From positions 1 to 6,401 of the forward strand of contig CADBNP010000226.1 in the NCBI GenBank assembly GCA_902796095.1: a DNA stretch of 6,401 bases. The letters are read 5' to 3'. Positions 1 through 5,190 of this stretch are shown here, in pieces (position 1 is the stretch's first letter; every line of letters starts with the position of its first letter). The position numbers were made by a program, and so were the translations under genes. The notes under the pieces are model-generated. The model was not told the origin of the DNA, ran no database searches, and saw only the letters and a list, made by a program, of their open reading frames with translations. This DNA comes from an uncultured Aeromonadales bacterium (lineage in GTDB: Bacteria; Pseudomonadota; Gammaproteobacteria; Enterobacterales; Succinivibrionaceae).

Positions 1-35
1 AAGTAAAATCACTCAGACTATACTCTTTACAATTT

Positions 36-51
36 TGTGATTAAAATCACT
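36..51. promoter_or_regulatory. CRP-like (or FNR-like) binding palindrome
   Basis: The sequence TGTGA-TTAAAA-TCACT matches the CRP consensus TGTGA-N6-TCACA at 9 of 10 conserved positions, and AT-rich sequence flanks it. The inner part GTGAT-N4-ATCAC also resembles an FNR site (TTGAT-N4-ATCAA) but misses the outermost base of each half, so CRP fits better. On the minus strand a TATAGT -10-like hexamer lies at 22-17, but the palindrome centre would sit near -33, not the usual -41.5, so the pairing is unsure. The regulated gene is probably to the left of the window. The site match is seen directly; use by CRP is inferred. Confidence 0.5.
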
Positions 52-110
52 AATTGTCAGCGAGTATCTTCCCACATTACAGATCCTAATATGAAGAATA
101 TTTTTTCTGT

Positions 111-290
111 TCACCGGTGATATGTGCTATGTTCTTCACAAAGGCAGATAACTGAACTGAAATCTGCCGGTAAGAACAAACTTCAGATGAAATCCGGTTC
201 GGGTTAATCCTGATGAAAGATCAGATCTTTCTGTCTGCAACTGAAAGCGGGCATGATTCCACAGTTCAGTCGTGGAATGCCGGCGCCCGC
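111..290. other. Cluster of hairpins in the prc downstream region
   Basis: Several inverted repeats follow one another. They are TCACCGGTGA (111-120), a two-part stem with outer arms GTTCTT/AAGAAC (131-136, 172-177) and inner arms GGCAGAT/ATCTGCC (143-149, 162-168), a small stem at 191-205 with core CCG/CGG, GAAAGAT-CAG-ATCTTTC (215-231), and the larger hairpin at 247-290. The loop of the 143-168 hairpin contains ACTGAACT (151-158), the exact reverse complement of AGTTCAGT (263-270) in the loop of the 256-278 hairpin, so a loop-loop contact is possible on either strand. On the minus strand this would be the 3' trailer of the prc transcript. On the plus strand no terminator follows it, so a plus-strand small RNA is less likely. 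No known RNA family is recognised. Confidence 0.4.
247..290 (-). terminator. Possible weak intrinsic terminator of prc
   Basis: Arms GCGGGC (247-252) and GCCCGC (285-290) enclose a second stem, ATTCCAC (256-262) with GTGGAAT (272-278), around a 9-base loop. The structure begins 25 bases after the prc stop codon on the minus strand, a usual place for a terminator. On that strand the bases after the hairpin read TTTCAGTT, a poor U-tract, so termination may be weak or Rho-assisted. A smaller hairpin (CAGAT-N3-ATCTG, 309-321) overlaps the prc stop codon itself and is followed by only a short T run. Confidence 0.4.
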
Positions 291-314
291 AAAAATCATC
301 ATGACAAACAGATG

Positions 315-2351
315 TTATCTGCTACTGATTGAATGAAGATCACTTCCGCTGATGGATGCAAGATCGGCAGCTATGGCGGCGGCTTCATTTTTCCATACAT
401 CAGGAAGTTTGACATCATCCGGCAAGTCGGCAACCTTCTTAATTTTCGGCTGTCCGATTTCCTCAAGTTTGAGATTTACCCGGTTGAGTTCCCTGGCCTC
501 GTCCTCCTTCTGCTTGGCTCTTCTTTTTTCCAGATTAAGAGACACGGTCTTCTTATCCTGGATCTGACGAACCTCGTCAACCTCCTCCAGCAGCAGTTTG
601 AAATCCAGAAGATCCTTCACTCTGTCTTCATGTCTTGCCTGAAGGGCCCTTACATATCTTGCAACATTGCCCTCGCTGGAGTATTCGCCGGCTGAAATGG
701 AATCCCACGGGAGCGGATTATCCATATCCATTTCACCGAACTTCATATAGGCGTAGGATGAAGGGAATGTAATATCAGGAGCCACACCCTTCAGCTGGGT
801 ACTTCCACCGTTGACACGGTAGAATTTGGCAATGGTATAGGAAAGCTGTCCCATATCCTTATTGAAAAGATCATAGAAACGGGCAAGCGGAGTTACCTGC
901 TGAACAGTACCCTTGCCGAAGGAATTTCCCCCAACCAGGATACCGCGGCCGTAATCCTGCATGGCTGCGGCAAAGATTTCAGATGCGGAGGCACTCAGTC
1001 TGTCGATCAGCACAACCAGCGGACCGGAGTAAAATATGTCACTGTCAGTATCATTTGCAGAATTGATTTCGTCAGCACGATCTCTTACCTGAACTACAGG
1101 TCCCTTCTTGATAAAAAGACCGGTAAAGGTGGTTGCCTCAGTGACAAGTCCACCGCCGTTTCCTCTTAAATCAATAACAACAGCTGACACGCCGTCATTC
1201 TTGAGTTTTGTAAGTTCCTTTCTGGTATCGGCCGTAAGTCCGCGATAGAAACTTGAAACCTTGAGAACACCTATCTTTCTGCCTTCAACATTAATCACCT
1301 CGGAAGACGCTGAACGATCAGCCATCTTGATTTTGTCACGGACAAGAGACATGACAAAGATTTTTGATGCTTCACCCTCACCACGCTGAACCTGAAGATA
1401 AACTGTTGAACCCTTCGGTCCTCTGATCAGACGCACGGCCTCATCAAGACGTATGCCGACAATATCAACAATCTTCTTCTCAGAAGTGCCTACTCCGATA
1501 ATCTTGTCCTTTGGCTTCAGCTGCTTTGATTTTTCAGCAGGACCGCCCGGAATAAGATCCACTATGGTAACTGTATCATCCTCGCTGTTCAGAGTTGCTC
1601 CGATACCTTCAAGAGAAAGGTTGATATCATTCAGGAACTCCTCTGATGCAATAGGGGACATATAGTTGGAATGAGGATCATAGGCATGAGCCATGGTATT
1701 CTCAAAAACGCTGAACACGTCCTCACTCTGACTCTGGGAAAGAAAATTAAGCGAAGATCTGTAGCGTTTAATCAGGCGCTTGACAGCCTCCTCCTCGGTT
1801 TTGCCGCTTAAAATGAGTTTGATAAGATCGTACTTCACCACCTTTGTCCAGAGATCCTGCCGCTCCCGCGCTGTTGCAGGCCATTTCTCTTCTGAACGAT
1901 CATACTGAAACTCATCATCCTGAGTCAGATCAATGCCACCCCTGTTAAGCAGACTGATGGCATAGGTCAGCTGCTCAAACTTAAGTTTTTCAAAATCGTT
2001 GAATATGATATACGGAAGATCAAGCTCACAGCCGAGAATTGATTTTTTCAGCTGGCGTACGTCCTTGAGATAGCTGTCCACGTCTCTCTGCAGGAACAGC
2101 ACCTTGTAGGAGTCCATACTCTTCAGATAATCTCTGAAAAAATCCAGGTAAAACTTGTTGTCAAGGACTAGATCCTGACGATAGTGAGCCTCAGTAAGTT
2201 CACGAAAAACACGCTTGCATGAAATCTTATGGTGCTTTTCCTGCTGAAGCACAGGCAAATCCTTAATGGTAATATTCGACTTTTCGGCAGCCTGAGCCGA
2301 AGCCGAACAAAGAAGAAGACCAGAAAGAAGAACCGGAAAAAATCTGTTCAT
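315..2351 (-). CDS. prc: Tail-specific (C-terminal processing) periplasmic protease Prc/Tsp
   Basis: This is a serine protease of family S41 that degrades or trims periplasmic proteins from their C-terminus. In E. coli it processes FtsI, removes ssrA-tagged proteins and, with lipoprotein NlpI, degrades the murein endopeptidase MepS. The chosen start gives 678 residues (E. coli Prc has 682), an AGGTG ribosome site 4 bases upstream, and a signal peptide with probable cleavage after AQA (residue 21). The frame stays open for 72 more codons, but these run back into proQ and would bury the signal peptide. Domains are an N-terminal helical region (about 40-235), PDZ (about 240-325, loop LEGIGA), S41 catalytic core (about 355-540) and a basic C-terminal region as in other Prc proteins. 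Ser455 (in SASASE), Asp466 and Lys480 (in FGKGT) match E. coli mature-chain Ser430, Asp441 and Lys455 with identical spacing. Cys45 and Cys108 could form a disulfide. The stop is TAA. Confidence 0.96.
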   Translation of the reverse strand: MNRFFPVLLSGLLLCSASAQAAEKSNITIKDLPVLQQEKHHKISCKRVFRELTEAHYRQDLVLDNKFYLDFFRDYLKSMDSYKVLFLQRDVDSYLKDVRQLKKSILGCELDLPYIIFNDFEKLKFEQLTYAISLLNRGGIDLTQDDEFQYDRSEEKWPATARERQDLWTKVVKYDLIKLILSGKTEEEAVKRLIKRYRSSLNFLSQSQSEDVFSVFENTMAHAYDPHSNYMSPIASEEFLNDINLSLEGIGATLNSEDDTVTIVDLIPGGPAEKSKQLKPKDKIIGVGTSEKKIVDIVGIRLDEAVRLIRGPKGSTVYLQVQRGEGEASKIFVMSLVRDKIKMADRSASSEVINVEGRKIGVLKVSSFYRGLTADTRKELTKLKNDGVSAVVIDLRGNGGGLVTEATTFTGLFIKKGPVVQVRDRADEINSANDTDSDIFYSGPLVVLIDRLSASASEIFAAAMQDYGRGILVGGNSFGKGTVQQVTPLARFYDLFNKDMGQLSYTIAKFYRVNGGSTQLKGVAPDITFPSSYAYMKFGEMDMDNPLPWDSISAGEYSSEGNVARYVRALQARHEDRVKDLLDFKLLLEEVDEVRQIQDKKTVSLNLEKRRAKQKEDEARELNRVNLKLEEIGQPKIKKVADLPDDVKLPDVWKNEAAAIAADLASISGSDLHSISSR

Positions 2352-2507
2352 ATGGCACCTGTATAATGGAAACCCTAAATTAGTCAGACAACTGAACAGC
2401 AAAACGACAAGCCGCCAATTTCCTGCAAACTGAAATTTGAAAAAATTACAGACAGCACACGAACCGTCACCGATGATGACAGTCCGCATATTGTCTGCTG
2501 TTAGTGG

Positions 2508-2535
2508 AAAAAAATCAGTTCTGAGAAGTCTGATT
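2508..2535 (-). terminator. Intrinsic terminator overlapping the proQ stop codon
   Basis: On the minus strand the arms AATCAG (2535-2530) and CTGATT (2518-2513) pair. Inside them TTC and GAA pair around a 3-base loop, with a 2-base bulge on the 5' side. Seven consecutive T residues (2514-2508) follow, overlapping the last two bases of the stem. The proQ TGA (2517-2515) lies within the 3' arm. This has the shape of a Rho-independent terminator, though the stem is AT-rich. It would reduce read-through into prc, and translation reaching the proQ stop should disturb the fold. Confidence 0.55.
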
Positions 2536-3351
2536 ATTCTGTGACTGCGATTCCTTGCGGACAACAAGTCTTAAAGATGAAATTTTGCTGTGTACAATGT
2601 TGCCGTTTCTCATCTTGACATGAATGTCATCCGGCTCAATCTTGTCCACAAAACCCTTTGCAATGCCTTCAGCAATTCTTACGCTGACAAAATCGCCAAC
2701 CTTGAGGGTGTCCAGATCAACCGGAACGTACAGATATACAGGAGGACGCGTATATGTCTTCTTCTGAGGATAACTCTTTCCTCCGTTTCTGTTGAAAGGC
2801 TTCCCGTGGAAATTTTTAGAGCCAGGACCGCCGAACTTTTTCTTATAACCCTCGCCGGCAGGACGGGGCTTTTTCGCACCGGCATTTGCGTTGCCGGTTC
2901 CAGCGCCAGCAGCCCTTGCCTTGTTCTGTCTCTCGCTTATCTTCTTCTTTACAGCTTCCTTTTTCTCCTGAGCATACTTTTCCTGCTCCTCGGTAATCGG
3001 ACCGTCACATTCGTTGCCGTCAAGATCAACACGTACTGCCCCTACCTTGCAGGCATCAAGATATGCCAGAGATGATGCATAAACCTTTATGCCCTGACGT
3101 ATGGCTGTCTTCGAATATTTTCCCTCAGGTGAAATTTCATCACCCAGTCTTGCCACTATATCCTCAAGAATACCGATTTTTATCGGTCTTACATTTTCGG
3201 AGTTATAGGCAAAAAAGCACTTTGGAAATTTCTCAATAAGATAATCAAGGACTTCTCTCGGGGAATACTTTCTCTGAACTACATTTTCCCCGTTCTTGTT
3301 ATTTGCACCTGACACACCGCTCAATTCATTATTCTGTTTTACTTCACTCAT
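2515..3351 (-). CDS. proQ: RNA chaperone ProQ (FinO-domain protein)
   Basis: ProQ is a cytoplasmic global RNA-binding protein that stabilises small RNAs and mRNA 3' ends by binding structured, hairpin-rich RNA. Residues about 28-130 form the FinO/ProQ domain. The segments EKFPKCFFA, RPIKIGI (55-61) and RVDLDGNEC (107-115) match the E. coli protein closely. A charged helical stretch (about 120-148) runs into a low-complexity linker rich in Gly, Lys and Asn (about 149-200). The C-terminal region (about 207-264, LKVGDFVSVRIAEG onward) corresponds to the Tudor-like domain. At 278 residues it is longer than E. coli ProQ (232), because of an N-terminal extension of about 20 residues and the longer linker. 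The ATG is preceded by a modest AAGAGA ribosome site. It lies upstream of prc on the same strand, as in E. coli. A long leader with hairpins precedes it. Confidence 0.94.
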   Translation of the reverse strand: MSEVKQNNELSGVSGANNKNGENVVQRKYSPREVLDYLIEKFPKCFFAYNSENVRPIKIGILEDIVARLGDEISPEGKYSKTAIRQGIKVYASSLAYLDACKVGAVRVDLDGNECDGPITEEQEKYAQEKKEAVKKKISERQNKARAAGAGTGNANAGAKKPRPAGEGYKKKFGGPGSKNFHGKPFNRNGGKSYPQKKTYTRPPVYLYVPVDLDTLKVGDFVSVRIAEGIAKGFVDKIEPDDIHVKMRNGNIVHSKISSLRLVVRKESQSQNNQTSQN

Positions 3352-3373
3352 ACATATCTCTTTATTTACAAAG

Positions 3374-3391
3374 GCTCTAACTCAATAGAGC
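3374..3391 (-). promoter_or_regulatory. Hairpin close to the proQ ribosome site
   Basis: Perfect 6-base arms GCTCTA and TAGAGC flank a 6-base loop. On the transcript the hairpin ends about 10 bases before the AAGAGA ribosome site of proQ. It could affect initiation, or be a place where ProQ binds its own message; both ideas are inference. Confidence 0.4.
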
Positions 3392-3408
3392 AAAATTAAC
3401 TGACTTTA

Positions 3409-3424
3409 GTTTCAGTTGTGAAAC
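3409..3424. repeat. Dyad GTTTCA-N4-TGAAAC, copy nearer proQ
   Basis: Perfect 6-base inverted arms flank GTTG. The same arms and spacer length occur at 3492-3507. The two centres are 83 bases apart, about eight helical turns. This could be an operator pair for an unidentified dimeric repressor, or two RNA hairpins in the proQ leader. I do not recognise the motif as a known regulator's site. Confidence 0.45.
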
Positions 3425-3484
3425 AATGTGTTCAACCGCGAAAATGTTCATTCACAGAGAGCAAAATATCTTCACTGCAGCATT

Positions 3485-3512
3485 CGGAGCGGTTTCAATT
3501 CTGAAACCTCCG
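3485..3512. repeat. Extended dyad with GTTTCA-N4-TGAAAC core, copy farther from proQ
   Basis: The core GGTTTCA (3491-3497) and TGAAACC (3502-3508) flank ATTC. Outside it CGGA (3485-3488) pairs with TCCG (3509-3512), leaving a 2-base bulge (3489-3490). That gives 11 base pairs in total. As RNA on the minus strand it would be the most stable hairpin of the proQ leader. No T run follows on either strand, so it is not a terminator. Confidence 0.5.
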
Positions 3513-3587
3513 TCAGAGCCTGCAAAAATCACAAAGTCAGAAAGATCAACCTCAATGCAGGTACCTATATGCAGCACCTAAAACCAG

Positions 3588-3596
3588 ATTATAACA
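3588..3596 (-). promoter_or_regulatory. Extended -10 promoter, probably for proQ
   Basis: Read on the minus strand the sequence is TGTTATAAT, a perfect TGn extended -10 joined to a consensus TATAAT. No -35 match is seen at 16-18 bases spacing, which extended -10 promoters can tolerate. A small dyad GTGA-N4-TCAC lies at 3608-3619 in the -35 area. The promoter sits downstream of the terminator at 3686-3658 and upstream of proQ in the same direction, so it fits as the start of the proQ(-prc) transcript at about 3581. Confidence 0.55.
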
Positions 3597-3657
3597 GATT
3601 AGGAGTAGTGATAGTTCACATTTTGATACACGCATTTCTCAAAACATGATCCTCATT

Positions 3658-3686
3658 AAAGACAAAAGACGGAGGTACCCCCCGTC
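3658..3686 (-). terminator. Intrinsic terminator downstream of the acyltransferase gene
   Basis: On the minus strand GACGG (3686-3682) pairs with CCGTC (3672-3668). The stem continues with a G-U pair and two G-C pairs to a 3-base loop (3678-3676), giving 8 pairs, mostly G-C. The following bases read TTTTGTCTTT, a good U-tract. The plus strand has no T run after the hairpin, so the direction is clear. It lies about 140 bases after the acyltransferase stop codon and just before the proQ promoter, separating the two transcripts. The 140 bases between stop and terminator hold nothing I recognise. Confidence 0.75.
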
Positions 3687-3827
3687 ATTCTGCATTGAAA
3701 TCATTCTTGAAAACATTCTGTCGCGCATACCGTCAGATGAAATCGAAACAGAATTCAAAATTCGGAAACGAAATTCAGACTGCGACACCCGCCTGCTTCA
3801 TGCCTTCTGACTGATATGAGTATACGC

Positions 3828-4895
3828 TCAGTTGTAAAGTCTGCTGATTAGCTGAACTTTGGTACACTGAGCCTTGATCAGCGATGCCACCTTTACTGAA
3901 ACCGCAGTCAGTACGATGGTTATCAGCCATGCTGTAACTATGTACAGCCAGTCGGAAGGAATAACCTGATGGAACGGCTCATAAAGAAGCGTGGCGCAGA
4001 TCAGCGGGAACGGCATGTGGTACATGTAGAAGCCCATAAAGTTTTTGTCAAAATACTGAATTGCCCTGAACTGAAATAGAACAGGCACAACCCGATCTGC
4101 AAAAAGCTTAAAAAGAGCGAGGGCGCATACACATACTGATCCGTCTGCAATTATTGACAGTACCTGCTTTGCGACAGCATTTTCACTGGTTACGTTGTAG
4201 GAAACCAGGAAAAGAATACCGCTTACAGCAAGAATAATCAGATTTTTGAATGATACGAACAGATCATTGCATCTGAAGGCCGCACCGCCGAGAACGAACA
4301 GAAACAGATTATCAGACATTGAGCAGAGGCTCATGAAACGGATGTCACCCAACCATCTGTTAAAACCGAAGGTGAGCAAAAACGAGCCGGCAAGCAGAAG
4401 CCAGAAATAATTGCGGATCATGCCGTTAAGAAGAAGGCAGATCACCGTTATTACCAGCATAATCTGAAGAAACCACAGATGATCGCTGAAATACATGGTT
4501 ATGAACAGACGGTAGCCATCAAGCCATGACGAATCGGAAGTAAGCAGGCCGCTGGGCAGATGGAATGACAGATAGAGAGGCACCGTAAACAGAAGTCCCA
4601 CGCTCAGATACGGAACTACTATGCGCTTGACTCTTCTCACAAGCTGTTCCCAGACTGTACGGTTGCCTGCCGACATGGTCATGAAGTAGAGAAAGCCGGA
4701 GCAGAAAAACAGACAGTGAACATCAAAAACCTTGTTGAAGTGATAAAGGTATTCAAGACCGGATACGGTGGAATCAATAGTCACCTTCCAGAAGGAGCCG
4801 CTCCCCATAAACGGTCTGTAGCAGTGAAAAAACAGCACAGAAGCAAGTGCCAGCATTTTCAGCAGCGTTATTTCATTAAATTTCTTTTTTGCCAT
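3828..4895 (-). CDS. AT3-family membrane acyltransferase (OafA/WecH-like)
   Basis: This is a very hydrophobic 355-residue protein with about ten predicted membrane segments (roughly 8-27, 58-73, 92-112, 138-158, 161-178, 190-207, 215-234, 244-266, 285-303, 315-337). The pattern fits acyltransferase family 3, whose members acylate sugars of O-antigens, enterobacterial common antigen, exopolysaccharides or peptidoglycan at the inner membrane. Family-like motifs are the first helix ending in FFHC (His24), CLFFCSGFLYF (61-71), RRVKRIVVPYL (87-97), HLWFLQ (139-144) and GFYMYHMPF (288-296). The usual Arg-x10-His of helix 1 appears as Lys13-x10-His24. No extra SGNH domain is present. A GAGGA ribosome site lies 3 bases before the ATG, which is slightly close. 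It has its own terminator and a candidate promoter. There are no glycan-synthesis neighbours in the window, so the substrate is unknown. Confidence 0.82.
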   Translation of the reverse strand: MAKKKFNEITLLKMLALASVLFFHCYRPFMGSGSFWKVTIDSTVSGLEYLYHFNKVFDVHCLFFCSGFLYFMTMSAGNRTVWEQLVRRVKRIVVPYLSVGLLFTVPLYLSFHLPSGLLTSDSSWLDGYRLFITMYFSDHLWFLQIMLVITVICLLLNGMIRNYFWLLLAGSFLLTFGFNRWLGDIRFMSLCSMSDNLFLFVLGGAAFRCNDLFVSFKNLIILAVSGILFLVSYNVTSENAVAKQVLSIIADGSVCVCALALFKLFADRVVPVLFQFRAIQYFDKNFMGFYMYHMPFPLICATLLYEPFHQVIPSDWLYIVTAWLITIVLTAVSVKVASLIKAQCTKVQLISRLYN

Positions 4896-4934
4896 ATTTC
4901 CTCAAAAAACACACAGTGATACAAAAATCCTGAC

Positions 4935-4956
4935 TGAACCTGTTTCAGGCAGTTCA
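4935..4956. repeat. Inverted repeat at the predicted start of the acyltransferase transcript
   Basis: TGAA-CCTG, a TTT loop and CAGG, then a 3-base bulge and TTCA, can fold as an 8-pair imperfect hairpin. It sits just downstream of, and touching, the candidate -10 hexamer of the acyltransferase gene. That place fits either an operator or a 5'-end stem that protects the mRNA. Neither role is shown by the sequence. Confidence 0.35.
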
Positions 4957-4985
4957 ATATATCACCTTTTCTCCCCTCTGCACAA
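4956..4985 (-). promoter_or_regulatory. Candidate promoter for the acyltransferase gene
   Basis: On the minus strand TATATT (4961-4956) matches the -10 consensus at 5 of 6 bases. TTGTGC (4985-4980), 18 bases upstream, is a weak -35 with 3 of 6 bases. The predicted start near 4949 gives a leader of about 54 bases. A perfect odd palindrome AAAACA-T-TGTTTT (4984-4996) overlaps the upstream end of the -35 and could be a binding site. Confidence 0.35.
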
Positions 4986-5051
4986 AACATTGTTTTTCAC
5001 CTGAATTTTCCACTCTGCACGGAAAACCGGGAAGTAATACACATTCTGCAC
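4977..5051 (+). repeat. Three direct copies of TCTGCAC
   Basis: The heptamer TCTGCAC occurs at 4977-4983, 5014-5020 and 5045-5051, with start-to-start distances of 37 and 31 bases, upstream of the predicted acyltransferase promoter. The distances are near three to three and a half helical turns. It could be a weak activator-site array or chance. Confidence 0.3.
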
Positions 5052-5142
5052 AGCACTGTAAAACTTTACTGATAATAGAAGAAAGAGGCGCAATCTGATA
5101 AGATCCCGTCATAATCACAATTTTCAGAAAAGCATGATAAAG

Positions 5143-5171
5143 TGGGCAGAAATACTTCTTTCTTTTATTAT
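5143..5171 (+). promoter_or_regulatory. Candidate sigma70 promoter for purT
   Basis: TGGGCA (5143-5148) matches the -35 consensus at 4 of 6 bases. After a 17-base spacer TATTAT (5166-5171) matches the -10 at 5 of 6. Transcription would begin near 5178, leaving a leader of about 32 bases before purT. Spacing and position are both good. Confidence 0.5.
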
Positions 5172-5174
5172 GCT

Positions 5175-5190
5175 GCGAAAACGTAAAATC
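5175..5190. promoter_or_regulatory. Possible degenerate PurR-like operator half
   Basis: GCGAAAAC (5175-5182) matches the left half of the E. coli PurR box (ACGCAAAC) at 6 of 8 bases. The right half, from 5183, matches only the first two bases. It overlaps the predicted purT transcription start, where a repressor site would be effective. The poor right half makes this a weak call. Confidence 0.15.

Larger units (their letters stand above)
1..314. other. Intergenic region beyond the 3' end of prc, no gene seen
   Basis: I find no convincing coding sequence on either strand. In E. coli the gene beyond prc is htpX; no part of it is visible here. The stretch holds a CRP-like palindrome near its left edge, an AT-rich segment around 85-107, and then a run of inverted repeats between 111 and 290. 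These are described separately. The 10-mer TAAAATCACT occurs twice (4-13 and 42-51), the second copy forming half of the CRP-like palindrome. Whatever gene the left part serves must lie outside the window. Confidence 0.7.
3352..3581 (-). promoter_or_regulatory. Probable long structured 5' leader of proQ
   Basis: If transcription begins about 7 bases after the extended -10 element at 3596-3588, the proQ transcript carries roughly 230 untranslated bases. In transcript order the leader contains a strong hairpin at 3512-3485, a hairpin at 3424-3409 and a hairpin GCTCTA-N6-TAGAGC at 3391-3374, the last about 22 bases before the start codon. A 73-codon open frame on the opposite strand (GTG at 3428, end 3649) has no ribosome site or recognisable protein and is not called a gene. 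No known riboswitch is recognised. Leader length and structure are inferred from the promoter call; the inverted repeats are seen directly. Confidence 0.45.

Noticed and set aside
88..106. AATAT/ATATT hairpin followed by a T run on the plus strand
   Set aside because: The five-pair stem has only A-T pairs and is too weak for a terminator, and no plus-strand gene is seen before it.
2337..2351. Lipoprotein signal (LLLC) in the prc leader peptide
   Set aside because: The residue before Cys15 is Leu, which does not fit a lipobox (Gly, Ala or Ser). AQA before residue 22 fits signal peptidase I cleavage much better.
2363..2389. TTGTCT / CATTAT promoter-like pair directly before prc
   Set aside because: The predicted start would leave only about 5 bases before the ATG, without the ribosome site, so it is unlikely to be the prc promoter.
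2352..2567. In-frame 72-codon N-terminal extension of prc reaching into proQ
   Set aside because: It would place the clear signal peptide inside the protein and overlap the end of proQ. The ATG at 2351 has a ribosome site and gives the usual family length.
2590..3075. 161-codon open frame on the plus strand inside proQ
   Set aside because: It is the antisense shadow of a well-supported proQ gene and its translation shows no recognisable domain.
3607..3620. CRP-like AGTGA...TCACA near the proQ promoter
   Set aside because: The half-sites are separated by 4 bases instead of 6, so it does not fit CRP. It is noted only as a small dyad.
3428..3649. 73-codon open frame on the plus strand opposite the proQ leader
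   Set aside because: It begins with GTG, has no ribosome site and no family features, and runs against the promoter and leader signals of proQ.
3687..3827. Short minus-strand frames between the acyltransferase stop and its terminator (an 8-codon one after AGAAGG, and a 29-codon one running through the terminator)
   Set aside because: They are very short, and the longer one reads through the terminator hairpin. Nothing beyond a chance start codon supports them.
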